Below, in pieces: positions 10,818 through 23,699 of a stretch of 64,000 nt of DNA. The position numbers and the translations under genes are program-made. Position 1 is the first letter of the stretch, and each line of letters starts with the position of its first letter. The notes beneath the pieces were generated by a model, which was given only the letters and a program-made list of their open reading frames with translations, made no database searches and had not been told where the DNA came from. Source of the stretch: Macrostomum hystrix (taxonomy: Eukaryota > Platyhelminthes > Macrostomidae). The stretch lies in assembly GCA_950097015.1 (NCBI GenBank), contig CATNEN010000014.1, forward strand, positions 124,001 to 188,000, given 5' to 3'.

Positions 10818-13800
10818 ATGGAGAAGCCAGCAGATCTGAGCGTCAGGTAATATACTCAATCAAGTATTGCTTTGCTGTTAGAATATCGGTTATAATTGAC
10901 AGACAATCGGCCTTCTACATGTAGATCAAATGTACATTTGAGCAGTATATGAAGCTGGTTAGTGGAAAACTGTTCAGTGGAAGCTGCTCAGAGGGAGATC
11001 TGGACAGAGAGAAGCTTGTCAGTGTGGATGATGGTTACGCGGGAGCTCGATGTTGTGGAAAGCTTGTGATGGATGAGGCATATGATCCTGTAGAAGCCTT
11101 AAAACTTGCATGCTATATTCTGTTGACAACAATGGAAAACAAGATATTGAGCGCTGAAACAATATGAAGCTTGATTCGAATCCAGGCCTTCAAAATACCG
11201 ACGTTGGGAATGTTATCCCGAGCTAACCTTCAAGACGTGTCACAAATTTCAGACCTCAGCGTGATGCTGTTAGATTGTATAAAAAATGAATCAAATGATA
11301 AAATTAGAATCTTCGCTGTTCATCTTTCCTTTCTCGTGTTTTCTTTTTTTAGCTCGAAAAGGTTTTCCTGGTAAGCTCTCGTCCGAGAAATAGCATTTAA
11401 CACGATGGTTTTGGAGTCTTAAGCGCTTAAAACAATGAAAGTGCAGCTTTGTTTTTTCTACCCGTGCCCTTTGCAGGCCTCTCCATGCTGCAGGGCATTC
11501 CAAGGCATTTTCTTCACCCACTAATCCGCCTTTGCACCCAGTTCCCTAGCGCAGTTGGCATTTTTGCTATGTACTTTTGTCTATTCTTCCTGTGGACATG
11601 CACCCCGCTAGAAAAGAACTATTTTCCGGACCAGTTGTCTAAATTGTCAAAGCGTTTTCGCTGACGTAGTCGCTATCACCTCCGGAAATCAAAGTTTCAG
11701 TAATACCTATTCAAACTGTTGCTCTTTGAATGAATTCAGGCAACTTTTTTTCAGATCATATGGGTTACTTCATTGTTCTGCTGGAGTTGTTTTAGTTGCA
11801 AAAGACCAGCAGAAGAGAATATTTTTTAACTTTCTTGTTAGTCAAGTTATAGTACTCGCATTGTTAGTACAAGAGGGATTCATGGTGCGCTAGCAGAACC
11901 AAGATCGTGGGTGTTGGATTAAAACATTTTATTGTAAGAACTTACAGAATTTTTTCTGACATTATTCATTTTTACACAATTTGTTTGAATGATTTTCTGA
12001 TTCCCTTTCCCATTACCAGCAATGCCGAAGCAGAAGAGGCCAACGCAGAAGAGGATCGCAAAAAGATCCATGTGTACCAGAGGCGCTGGCTTATCCTTTT
12101 GTTGTTTTGTGCCTGCTCTCTGTCTAACGCCTACCAGTGGATCCACCTTAACATCATCTTCGACGTCGTCAAGACGCACTACAATGCGTCGCTACCCACT
12201 GACTCAACACAGGCCAACATAGCCATCGACTGGCTCTCAATGATCTATATGTTAGCTTACTTCCTCTTCATGCTGCCTGCGGCCTGGGTGCTTGAGCGCT
12301 TCGGGCTTCGAGTGGGTAACATATGCGCCGCTTTGCTTAACTTTACGGGTGCTTTGATCAAGTGCTTCGCAAGCAGCCCCGGCTCTTTCTGGCTGCTTTT
12401 CTTCGGGCAGACGGTGAGTTTTGCATTTGTTGACAGTAAGCCTTGATGCCCTAAAATATGCTTGCCTTCAAAAAGAAAGGAGCCTTCACTTGATGAAACT
12501 CTTAATACTTCAGGCCCCAGGTTCCTTACAGCTTTTAGATTCAGATGTTGTAACTCAGTTTGACACCTAACCCATTAAGAGCGCTTTTTGAAATAAGTGT
12601 CTGGGATGGACACTCAGATCTCTAGTGCAAAATGTCTGCCAAGCGCTATGTACGCTCGTAACTTAAGTAGCTTCTTATCTTGCTTGCTATGCTCATCGAT
12701 GGTGCCAAGGTAGCTCAGCTTTACGCTTTTTTACTAATCATAGCAATAAGGGACATATATCCCATTACTATGAGTGATTTGTGATTGCTTTCGGCCTGGT
12801 GTTCGGCCGACAGAGCTGCCAACCCATTCGTATTTTTTTAACATTAACATTTTGGTGAACCGGTGGCTTCTAGCAGCTCTCAGCCAACTCAGCGGAAGTA
12901 TGAATGCTCCCGAAAACGGATGCCAAGCATACTGCCAGCATGCCGCTTTTTATCCGATGAATTACTAACTTTTCTGTTAATTGTTTAAAACTGGCGATTG
13001 GACAGAAAGCCAAAGCCAAAGCAAATCTAAACTCCAAGAGGCGCCTTATCTGCCGCTGACAATCACAATGACAATGTGGTAGTTTTTCTACAGGCATAGT
13101 GTTATAGCAGCAAGGCCAAAGTTTTTTTGATAAGGTTGAAGTCCCAACTGTAAAATAGGGACGGGCTGTTCTTTTCGGCTCAGTGACAGACGACCCTGTT
13201 TGTTCAGCGGAAGAAGATATCATTCTAAGCACTTGTGTATAGAAAGAAGGTTACATAGCAATGTTTGCTAGTAGATTTCTTGTGCTTTCTTAGCTTCGGT
13301 TCAGATCTGCCATGGTTGATAACGCTCGATATATTGCAAGCAATTACTTTGCACTCCAACAATCCAATTATCCAATTATTGCTGGATCTGCATACAGTGT
13401 GCATCGGAAATCTATCGGTGGAAAGAAATTTTTTAACGCTCACTAAAGCATTAGGGTTAATAGAAATTAGAATCGGGAAAAACTAGAAATACCAATATAG
13501 GGTGTATACTGCTGTGAGTGGAGGTGAAACACGAATCATCGTAACTTATTGCACTATAACGCATGTAGGTGTGTGCTACTGCGCAAAGCTTCATATTGGG
13601 TTTTCCGGCTCCTCTGGCCGCGGCTTGGTTTGGTATTAACGAACTCTCAACAGCCACAGCCATAGGTGTGTTCGGCAACCAGATTGGTATTGCTGTTGGC
13701 TTCGTACTGCCGCCACAGTTCATCAAAGCTGGGGAAGATACACAGAAACAGCTGCTGGGTATGTTCATCGGCGGCACCTGTGTGACCGGCATCATCCTCA

Positions 13801-16100
13801 TTCTGATGGTGCTACTGTTTCCAGACCTACCGCCGCTTCCACCAACACTGGGCCAGCTGGCGGTACGAAAGAGCCGTGAAGCAGCTGCCAAAAAAGTCGC
13901 AGAGCAGCCAGAGAGTTTGCTGGGGCCATACCTGGCATCGCTCAAGCGGCTTATGACGAACTCAAGCTTCATTGTGCTCACCGTCTCTTACGGTAAGCCG
14001 CTGCTTTCGGATGTTATTTTTCACTCTCAGTTTAAAATGTTTCTCAAGCAAAACTCCAGATACATTAGTTATCATTCCCACAAACATTATTTAATAGCTT
14101 CTCGAGGCAAAGAAAGACAGAGAGTAGCGCTTTCATTTGAGACAGACTTGACCCATTGTACTTTGCCTTCTACTACCTCGTTGGGAAAGTTTTGCAAGGG
14201 AAATTCCGGTATTTGGCTCCAGCTAGGAAGCCCGCTGAAGACTTAGCTAGCTTGACGCAGGCCCTAAAAGCCACAGTCGTATCTGCCTTATGGTGACTTG
14301 ATTGCTGTGGTAGCTTTTATAAAATTTACTAAGTAAAATTGTTAAACTTTCTACAGTTCAACCTTAAAAAAATCACTTTCTGATTTTCCATGATATGCAT
14401 GTAACTGTGACTTATTATACCTACGACCATAAGAAGAGGATCGTTAAAATTATAGACCAAATGATCATAAGAAAGTTATCGCACAAACTTGGAAACCTCG
14501 TGTACTCTTCACAATACTCTAAGCAGTGAATCTGTAAACTTGATGTATTATTGGCAGTGTAAATTTTCTCACGTTTTCAGTGAGTGGGTAACCTGCTTAT
14601 CCTGCTTCAAAACCTTTGCTTATAATAAATTAAACTGTGAAAAACATTGCAGGCATCAACACCGGCACTTTTTACGGTTTGTCCACTCTGCTAAATCCGA
14701 TTGTTGTGCCTGAATTCAAGGTAATTTGGCGTAGACGCGCTTGACCATGCAGTGATACTAGGATACTAGATAAAATAAAAATTATCTGAATTCACGCTTC
14801 AGAAAAACAACAGCACTGCCACAGACATGGCTGCTGTAGAGACTCATCTGGGCTGGGCAGCTTTCACCATGATCATCGCTGGCATTCTGGGCTCGGTGCT
14901 TGCTGGCTTTATCCTGGACAAGACCAAAGAGTTTAAGTAAGTTGAGATTTTGCTAAAAAAACTTTTCGACTCAGGGATATTCAGTATTGCCTTTTTATTG
15001 GGATTCTTGAAAATATTTAAAGGTATTTTATTTTAGAGGCGTTTAAATCACAATAAGGTGAAAAACGTTATTCTAGACTTTGCAGCGCATAAATAAATCC
15101 TCAAGACTTATAAATGCCGGTTGTTATATGTCATTCTATGTCATTATATGTCATCGGTACATTCTAGCAATTTCGGGAGAAATGGACAGAGGAATCCGAT
15201 TACTTTTATTTCGTTAAGTAGCACATGAAGCGGCACGTGAAGCAGCAGCACACACTACTCCCTTGTGCAGGTTGACAACGCTTGCCATCTACGTGCTGTC
15301 ATGTCTAAGCACTGTGATGTTCACGGTCACCCTGCCGCTGGCCCGCATGTGGATTGTATACCTGTCCATGTTTCTGCTGGGCCTGTTCATGACTGGCTAC
15401 CTGCCCGTGGGATTTGAGTTCGCTGCCGAGATCACTTACCCAGAGAACGAGGGCTTATCGTCTGGCTTTCTGAACGCAGCTGCCCAGGTCTGCACCTCAC
15501 ATTTTTGCCTCTCCTAATAAGATAATTTTATGGTTTTAGATAGAGAGATTAGTTTCAATTAATGAGAATACATTTTTGGTAAAAAAAATGCCTTGCTTCG
15601 TTGCTTACAGATATAGTATATGCTAGACTAAGTTTAGATATGCAAGAATCTATACTTATTTGCAAGAATTGAAAGATTTGCGAGTTTTAACTATACACAG
15701 AAACAATAATAAAACATAATCGCTCACTGTGTCAAATAGAGAATAGAGAACTGTGAGTGGCAGCTAATACATTTTCATCCTGTAATTTGCCCCTTTTAGT
15801 TGCTAGGGATAACTCTTACGTTAAGCATTCGCGCCATTATCGACACAGTGAGCACACTCGCCGGCAACATTGTGTTTTGCGTTCTGCTTCTTGTGGGCAC
15901 CATCATGACAGGTAATTTTACACTATTAAAATGCATCATAGGACGTATCGCCATTTCGCTTGTCAGTTTGCTTCTCACCAATCTCGATGCTCCTTGCAGG
16001 TGTCATCAAGTCTGACCTAAGACGACAGCGGGCCAACAAGACGGTAATAATTGAGGCGACCGAGTCAATCGGAACCGTGAACACAAGCATAGTCCCGTAG
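10818..16100 (+). CDS. FLVCR/SLC49-family major facilitator transporter, complete
   Basis: Eight coding exons join in phase into 492 residues: 10818-10846, 12020-12413, 13569-13992, 14653-14720, 14803-14936, 15271-15487, 15800-15911 and 16000-16100 (TAG). All have GT/AG borders. Family signatures appear in order: RRWLILLLF with SLSNAYQWI (TM1), [26 protein letters not shown]...[51 protein letters not shown] and [17 protein letters not shown] cytosolic tail [12 protein letters not shown] follows. FLVCR1/2 are plasma-membrane or mitochondrial 12-TM carriers linked to choline/ethanolamine and heme export. Length is close to vertebrate FLVCR2 (about 525). The start codon sits in a small first exon whose split Ser codon (AG|C) fits exon 2. 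An AG acceptor at 10684 precedes it. Paralogue (FLVCR1 or 2) is undecided. Confidence 0.92.
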
Positions 16101-16520
16101 AAGCCATGGGATACCACAGAAGCTGCCTCTGAGTAGGTACAGATTTCCAAAGTCAGCACGAACGGAATTTAATGGAAAACTCATAGTCGCTGCGGTGCTC
16201 GTGTCTACATACAAGTCCCAACCTTTAAATACAAACAATTTAGTTTTAGCCTCGGTTTCAACATCTCAATCAGTATTTAAAATTAAGTTGCACATAAGCG
16301 CGTTCATCTCAGAGTCCAGATTAAAAAATACTTTTAAGTTGCATGGTTTACACACAAACTATCCTTACTTTGATTTGACGCATCACTTTTTGTTGCCAGC
16401 CAGCCTCTCCTTTCCTTGCACCTCTGATCGAGGGACTTAATTTTTTAGTTGGACAAATTTATAACAAGCGAAAGTTGTTTGTTATCTAGCAGAATGTATT
16501 TCTCTAACGAACATCTCATG

Positions 16521-16526
16521 AATAAA
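16521..16526 (+). promoter_or_regulatory. candidate polyadenylation signal of the FLVCR-like gene
   Basis: AATAAA about 420 bp after the stop, followed by another AAATAA. It is the first canonical signal downstream. Confidence 0.4.
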
Positions 16527-16529
16527 TAA

Positions 16530-17285
16530 CTGACCACCAACACACAAAGAGCTTTATGTAATGAGGCTGACTCGACACTTTCTTAAACTAATAAGTAAGA
16601 TAGAAATTTCGCACTCCACTCACGCCCATTTTAGATTGAAATTGACATTGACGTCCATCCTGAAACTGAGCTTTTTAAGAAGCCTGCCGGTCCAGAGCGT
16701 GTTTCGTATCCAGCGGAAACTTGACGAAGTGCTTCGCACTGCAGGCTATATAAGCAATAACTTCACTGCTCCTCTGAATTTTTTAAACTAATTTTGGTCT
16801 TATTAAGCGACAGCTGAATTTAACCCGTTCTGGCTGTCTGTAGTCGAACCCATTATAGTCTGTCTCAAAAATCAGTATATATATGCCCAATCGGAGATTC
16901 CCTCGTCATTCAATTAGTTCAATGCCATCAACGTGTCCTTTTTACCAGGGTCACTGAGTCAGTTCAGTGTGCTGCAGTCACTCTTAATTCCGTGATTCCT
17001 TGCATAATCCCCACTATCAAACAGGCTACTATCGGAGCCAAAAGGAGCAAGAGAAGAATCTACACCGTAAATTTCCACTAATATAGATGGGATCAAACGA
17101 AAGACTTCTGATTCTTGGAGAAATACTTTTCCTTGTAGATCGCAACTTCGCCTTATACATCACAATGATCGCGTGTTGGCATGTACTACTATAATTAGTG
17201 GATTGATGGAGGTTCTTAAATGAGTGCATGGTTAACATGCAGGTACAAACTGTATAACTTTGTGTGTTTCTAAATAGCATCAAAT
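16530..17285. other. intergenic, no gene recognised
   Basis: No domain-bearing frame. The start (about 16550-16600) resembles 32145-32200 (AGCTTTATGT.ATGA..CTGACTCGA), so part of it is probably an old dispersed repeat. Confidence 0.4.
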
Positions 17286-17366
17286 GAGAGGTTGTAGCTT
17301 AGTGGCTGGATCATCAGACTTATGACTTAAAGCAGCGGTTCTCAACCTTTTATTCAGGCGATCCTA

Positions 17367-17661
<295 letters not shown>

Positions 17662-17736
17662 AGCACCACTGTTCTTTCATGTGCACGCTGCCTGTGCACG
17701 CTGGTTCAGTGATACCAACTGATGGAATTTGACGCC

Positions 17737-17955
17737 TTAACTTCTCCATGAAGTATACTCGCGTGGCTTAGTCGCAACTTCAGGGTGCTGGGTTTGCAGA
17801 TGGCGCTTGAGTTTTTTTGGTTTCATTGACTCCTTTGACAATGTGACTTCGCAGATAACACATTGTGGTTTTTCATTCGCAGTTTTGAAACCTAACTCAA
17901 GAAATGCTTCATTATAACTGCGCTTAGGTGAGTTTGCAGACGATGCCATTAACAA
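17737..17955 (-). pseudogene. BED zinc-finger remnant of hAT transposase
   Basis: About 72 codons start near the hAT 5' end with KRSYNEAFLELGF, then CVIC, KPKKLKRHL and QTQHPE. The C-x2-C...H-x4-H layout is the BED finger of ZBED5-type hAT transposases, which binds the subterminal repeats. It stops without continuing into the dimerisation/catalytic part. Confidence 0.85.
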
Positions 17956-19030
17956 CAGATGAGATTGAATATCTAAATAGATGCCTCTCTAATCCTAATC
18001 TAACCCTAATCCTAAGCAGGTTATTGTGCCTCCAATCGGCTAAGCCAAAAGGAATGGGAATGCGTTTAAATGTGGGGTGGATTGTTGAGAGGAGTTCCTC
18101 CTCTGGGTAAGGAGTTGCGATCGTTCGTTTTAAGCTCGCTGGGGTAACAAGGTAAAAGGGAGACAGAGAAGGAAAGTTTGTTTTGCTTGTCGTGTGGTGT
18201 CGTGTGACTCAGCCCATATCTAGCAGAACAGGCTTAGCTTGCGACTGCGTGCATATTTTGTGTTGCGACTTCAAGTTGAGTGCTAGGCCGCTAGTGCTAT
18301 AGCCATTGCAATGTAGCTAACAGCCTTTGACTTACTTTTACTTTTACTAAAAATGTTTTACTCTAATATCTCTAAAGGGTTCTTCCCCAATAAAAAATAC
18401 ATTTTTTATTTTTATTTTTGCTGCGACCCCCAGAAAATGGTCACGCGACCCCCAGTGGGGTCGCGACCCACAGGTTGAGAACCACTGACTTAAAGGTTCC
18501 AAACTTTAAGGTCTTAACTCAACACACACTTCAGTTGTTAAAATGGGTACCAGAATTAGCTGGGGGTGTGGCGTTACCCCAGTCCATGGACTGAACAGCC
18601 GTACGCAGCCTTCAGATGCGCCGCGCAGTATCTCCGGCTGTGCTGACAGCTGCACATTTGATCCAATTGGGGCTGATGAAATCAATTATTTTTTAATTAT
18701 AAAGCACAGAAAATTTGCGCTTCTCACGCGATCCTATAAAATGTGTAATTTGTGTGTGGGTTTTTTAGCAACAGATTACGAGCTACAGTGAAAGGATATA
18801 ATCGGAGTCGCCTGCAGAGGCATTGCATGCCATGGCTCACACAGTGGATCGACCATAGATATAGACCATAGCTATAATGCATTCCAAGTCAGAAATTCCC
18901 TTTATCTCCGCAAATATTGTGCAAAAAAAGAACAAAAACAGGAAGAAACGATTGAACATAAACTATGAATCCTGTAAGGAGGAACCAGCTGAAAAACAGG
19001 TGGTAGAAGCTTAATAGCAAACTTATTTAT

Positions 19031-19180
19031 ATGAAGCCGAAAATCAACATTGGGTTTGAAAATCAAATTACGACGCGATTCGCACTCCTAGGTGCGTCTT
19101 CAGGTTTATTTTGTCAACAGAACGAAATTGAACAGGTTTTGCGAATAAATATGTGGAGTTGGGTGTAGATTAACACAAAA
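19031..19180 (-). repeat. Penelope terminal repeat, left (inverted relative to right)
   Basis: Reverse complement of 21128-21278 with a few substitutions. It carries a hammerhead-like motif on the minus strand (CTGAAGA at 19097-19103), but the core reads GAAT at 19078-19081 instead of GAAA, so this copy is likely inactive. Confidence 0.85.
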
Positions 19181-19268
19181 ATCAACAAATCAATATTGGA
19201 AACACACGAGTTAGTCCGTAAGGCAGCGTAAAGTCCGGGGGCAGAAAGAATGTACACACAGTACTCTC

Positions 19269-19601
19269 TCACATCAAAAGACACGTAGTAAGATGACCCG
19301 CGCCACTATGTTGGAGTTGAGAGTTTAGACTGGGTGACTGAGCTTTTATGTGCATGGCCTCAAGAATTCTGAGTTTGAAATCCGACTGGCATTGGTAAAT
19401 GATTTTAAAGCGCTCGTTTGGGTTGCAGTTAGAGCAACTACTGCAGTGCAGGAGGTGATCTTGTATAGCTGACGGTTTGAGCCAGTGCTCCCTGGTTCTA
19501 GTGTGCAGGTGTCTTTTAGTTTTCCCCCACGTAGGAGGCGCTCTGGTCAACAGAGCAGTTGAACTGACAAACGACACCAGCACGCAGGGCACAGGGGACA
19601 C
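19269..19601 (-). pseudogene. GIY-YIG endonuclease domain of the Penelope element
   Basis: The frame shows a YVGKT-like start degraded to WGKTKRHLHTRTREHW, then SAIQDHLLHC, FKIIYQCQSDF and RILEAMHIKAQSPSLNSQL. The order G.T.R.L..R..EH, SAI..H, EA..I....P.LN is that of Penelope GIY-YIG nucleases, which nick target DNA to prime reverse transcription. It is separated from the RT by frame changes. Confidence 0.8.
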
Positions 19602-19985
19602 GCGATTTTAACCGGCCAACGAAATCACCGACTTTGGCAGTCCGAAAAACAGCTCTGATGTTGCAGTTAAGCGATTGGTGAAACAGTTTCTTAATTTTGC
19701 TTTTGAAGTGAAGAGAAGGATGTCCGAAGAAGGGAAGGACGAGAATGGGCTCTTTGTGATCATTTTAGGCGATTTGCTGTTTGTTAACATTTTCAGAGAT
19801 GAACTTGTGAATGATGCTGTAGATAAAGTCTTGAGGATAGCCGTTTTGACGAAACAGTTTGGTGAGAAATCTTAATTCCTGGTCAAAGTTAGCGCACGTG
19901 TTGCAGACAATGAAGGCTCTATGGAGTATGCATGTGATAAGGCCCGATTTCCAATTTCTAGGGCACAAGGCCTGGAAGTTGAGGA

Positions 19986-20717
19986 TCAGGTTGGTGAACG
20001 TTTTTTCCGAAAGACTTTAGTGGAAAGAGTTCCACTGCTAAGGTCAATGTCCAGGTCTAAGAATGGAAGCTTTTGGTCGGTAGCATTTTCAATAGTGAAT
20101 TTGATGTTAGGATGAGTAGAGTTGAGAGCTTGAGGGAAGGACTCGATTTTGACTCTGTTGTCGAAAATGGCTAAAATGTCATCCACATACCGCCTGTAGA
20201 ATTTGGGGGCACAATCGAGAGACATCCAGTTGTTGGTTTCCCAGTGGGACAAGCAGACCTTGGCAAGAGTGGGGGCCAGGGGGCTGCCCATGGCGCAACC
20301 ATCAATTTGCCTGTAGTATTTGTTATCGAACAGAAAGATGCCAGAGGTCGCGAAACGGAGGAGTTTTTTGAAGGAGGTCTTGGTCATAGAGGGAGGGTTG
20401 GCTTTATAAACCAGCTCAGTAGCAACGTCAACGGCAAGATCAAGGGGGATGTTAATGAAAAGAGAAACAACATCAAAGCTACAGAGCGTGTCAGAACGAG
20501 GAATATTGGCACAATATTGTTGAAGATCATGGAGAAATTCACTGTTGGATTTCGTAGAGAAATTGGACGAGAGGCAAGGCTTGATGAGGGAATCCAAGTA
20601 CTTGGCTAGTTCATATTCAGCTGTATGAATCATGGAGACAATTGGTCTGAGGGGTTTGTCAGGTTTGTGGACCTTGGAGACTCCATAAAGCTGACCAGGT
20701 TGGATGCCACTGGGCAT
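19986..20717 (-). pseudogene. Penelope reverse transcriptase
   Basis: The frame runs 243 residues with LYGVSKVHKP (the Penelope G-PK-HK motif), RPIVS, FDVVSLFINIPL (first catalytic Asp), GSPLAPTLA and YVDDILAIF (catalytic YVDD), then LPFLDLDI. These are RT motifs 2 to 6 in order. The upstream part lies in another frame near 20,830-21,090, and the link to the downstream endonuclease is also out of frame, so the gene is broken. Confidence 0.9.
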
Positions 20718-21127
20718 GATACGTTTAAATATTTTTTCATCAAGGTGTTGTTTGACGTTGGTGCGCAGAAAGTTTTGAAGAGAGCGTTCAGATTAAGGAT
20801 AGGGTGGGACATATAGTGATGTTGTCATGCGATCCCAGACATTGGAATTTAGTCTGGTCCAGAAGGATATTGTTAAGTTTATTGATGTAGTCAACGGTGT
20901 TGAGGATTTCAACCCCATAGCCCTTGTCATAATAGAAAATTTTTATGTCATCAGATTTGTTCAGCTGTTTGAGGGTACGGTGGAGCAGTTTATTTCTCTT
21001 GTTGGATATACAGTTAGTGGCCTTGGCAGAGAATTGTTCAAATTCAACAATGGTCTTTCTTTAAGTGTCAGGAAGTTGGCGCGGCTCATGATACCCCGTG
21101 TCATGAGTTATTATTTATTATGAGTTA

Positions 21128-21278
21128 TTTTTTTGTTAATCTACGCCCAACTCCACATATTTATTCGCAAAACCTGTTCAACTTCGTTCTGTTGACAAAA
21201 TAAACCTGAAGATGCACCTAGGAGTGCGAAACGCGTCGTAATTTGATTTTCAAACCCAATGTTGATTTTCGGCTTCAT
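21128..21278 (+). repeat. Penelope terminal repeat, right
   Basis: Inverted partner of 19031-19180. It contains the better-preserved hammerhead-like motif. Confidence 0.85.
21200..21245 (+). ncRNA. hammerhead ribozyme motif in Penelope terminal repeat
   Basis: CTGAAGA at 21206-21212 fits core CUGANGA. A stem II follows, GCAC pairing with GTGC across a CTAGGA loop. GAAA is at 21228-21231, then CGCGTC, with the expected cleavage after C21237. Minimal hammerheads with very short stem III (GAAACGCGTC) are a known feature of Penelope-like element terminal repeats. Stem I pairs only weakly by eye, as often seen in forms that work as dimers. Activity is inferred, not shown. Confidence 0.7.
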
Positions 21279-21289
21279 ACTACTTGAAG

Positions 21290-22430
21290 TATTCCTACTA
21301 CTTGCTAAATTTCCCAAAAATTTCGGCTGGATGTCAAAACTTAAAAACTCTCTAAACCTCTTCTGACTTGGAATCATTTCGCGGTCCTTGAAGCCTACGA
21401 GAAATAAAACATCTGAGCAAGTATTAAACTGTGGTAGACAAAGTCTTAATTTTTATGAAAATGTGCTGTGCGACTGTGCTGTACCCATAGTAGCGGCAGC
21501 GTTGAAGGATTTTGTCTCAATTTTTTCGGATACTTTGGATGCTACTACATAATTGTTTGCAATTGACGCAAGTCAGCAGAGGTTTGAAATCAGAGGTAGA
21601 GCGGAGGGGTTGCGAGCTGGAATGAAGTTGAAACATGGGTGATCACATTAATTCCTACTCCCAAGTCCTCCCTCCCCCAGAGTACCCGCACTGTACGACA
21701 AGATTATCTGCAGGCTGCTCAGAGGACTATACAGCAAATCTTCACATGCTTTTTACGTACTACATTATTTTTTTATAAAAAAGCCTCCGTAAAAAGACCC
21801 CTTTAAAGTACTCGCATGAACCAGATTGGTTTTCTAGCTCGAATTGGCCTGTGTATGTTCACAATATACGAGCTACAATGTAGCTATTTTTAACATCAGA
21901 TCAAGTACTCCTTGCCGCCGTTCAGTCGGTAAGGAGATTTAAACGGCTGAGTGTGCTGCGTGCGTTCGCCGGTCTGCCCGTTTAGGGCGCAGTGGGGGTC
22001 ATGGCGTGTGTGGGGTGGCTGTCGGCCTGGTTTATTTACAGCAACCTAGGTTGATGGCAACCTAAATCTGATAGCAGACTATTCTCACACGTTGTATGAG
22101 AAAACCATTCATGCGTACGAGTACGAGTAAGCAGCTAGCTAATAGCATTTTTGTCTGGTTGAATACTTAGTGCCGTTTACAAAAGGATATGCTACAGCTA
22201 TGCATGAATGCTGGGGTCCCGACATCACACGAATCTGCAGACTTCTAGGTATTTCGTACTCTTGCGTTGCAACAAGTACACAAATGGTCGAAAGCCACCA
22301 TTAATTGAAGTAAGGATACCTTAACGGATCATAAACTTTTTAAAACTCGCAGATCGCAGGTCAGGGTATCATGCCTTGAAGCGGCTCAGGGCCGCCTCCG
22401 ACCGAATGACGCGTGGCCGGTGCGTCGAAG
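21290..22430. other. no gene recognised
   Basis: Mixed-composition sequence without a supported coding frame. A GC-rich block at 21,920-22,080 may be retroelement-derived but shows no domain. Confidence 0.4.
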
Positions 22431-22730
22431 TCACCGCCCGCGCAGCAGCTCAGAAGGGCTGTTCAGGTGCCCCCTTGCGTTCAGCGCGGCGTTGGTCTTG
22501 TAGCGTGGGCCGATGCGCACTCCAAAAGCCGCACGCAGCAACTTGATTTTCGACGCCAATTTCCTGTCGTCCCAGTCGGAATCAGCAGCGAAGTCCAGCT
22601 TGAACATCTGTAGCCACATGTTCACATCAGTATCTGCATGCAGAGCCGGAAAACTAAGGCAGTAAAAGTGTATTTTCTTTGGATGCCATGGTAAGCTGAG
22701 ATTGTCAAGCTGAGTTACCACTGCCACCAA
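22431..22730 (-). pseudogene. possible retroelement gag fragment
   Basis: A 99-codon frame with DVNMWLQMFKLDFAADSDW, then DRKLASKIKLLRAAF. The W...F...A......K.A.KI.LL spacing resembles the capsid N-terminal half of Ty3-type Gag. No LTR, protease or RT is attached. It could also be chance. Confidence 0.35.
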
Positions 22731-23699
22731 TGTAAGACCTAGCGTTTAGGTAGGCACAAAACCCATGCGAGACAGCCTAAGCGGACTGCAGGTTTATTTT
22801 TGAAAGTTTTGGGGTGGCGCCGACACGATGCACATGCGAGAATGTAAGTAGCGTACACAGACGAGTCAAAGGTTAGACTTTGACTTGGTTAGACTTAGAC
22901 TTAGACTTTGCGCATTTGTCGGGACTGAAAGTTAGTTGAGTATGCCAGCAGAGGCCCAGTCCGCTTACCATGTCAGCAAAGTACGACTGAAGTCTATAGA
23001 ACTGCTTGCTCTCATTGGAAGTTTTCTCCCGATTCAGTTGTAAGAAAACAATTTATAGGCTAGAATAATGTGAAGTAGCTTTTTAAAACGTTGCTATACA
23101 TTAAGTCGCATGGATATATGAATAATTTCATGTGAAGTCTAACTTCAACACTTTTGTTTCCAAGAAAGATGTACCAAGTAGAGAAATTAACACTAAATTT
23201 TCTCTAATTACCTCATTTAAAATGTAATTACTGTTAAAAATATCTGCAGGGTATATTACTAAAGTGGCCGGTAATCTAATCGAAGTCTAATCGATAAGTA
23301 TATGGTGTGTTTAATATGGCGTGCTGCAATAATTATTTAATATTAAATAGTACAGCTATATAACTATTCGTGCGAGCCGTCTCACAGCCCTCCGATCAGA
23401 CTCGAGAAACACTGACAGAACGGCATATTCAACACCTCGCCGCCAAGATGGGCGCGGACACAGTTTACGCGCAAGTCAAGTCGGACAGCTGGAGGTAGTT
23501 TGTTGGAGGACTCAGCGCGCAGACGCCGGACTCGGAGGTTTGCAGCATCATCAAATCGCTATGGCAAAGGTGGCAAGCCGCTCCCGGACACGCAATTAAG
23601 GCGGCCATATCCGACCTCAGACGTCTGCCATCGCGACCTACAGCGAGGTAAGCAGGTCTGCATCCCAAAGCCGATAAGCAGAGTGCCCGCACGGAGGTC

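Larger units (their letters stand above)
19031..21278 (-). mobile_element. Penelope-like retroelement with inverted terminal repeats
   Basis: About 150-bp near-identical inverted repeats bound it (19031-19180 and 21128-21278). Minus-strand coding runs from an N-terminal block near 21.0 kb (a DKGYGV...NTVDYINKL.NILLDQTKF pattern), through the reverse transcriptase, to a GIY-YIG endonuclease near 19.3-19.6 kb. RT followed by GIY-YIG is the canonical Penelope/EN+ architecture, and these elements often have long terminal repeats in varied orientation. The frames are broken at several places, so this copy is dead. Confidence 0.9.

Noticed and set aside
12022-12222. ATG at 12022 as the FLVCR-like start
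   Set aside because: It is out of frame with RRWLILLLF; the exon at 10818-10846 supplies a phase-correct start.
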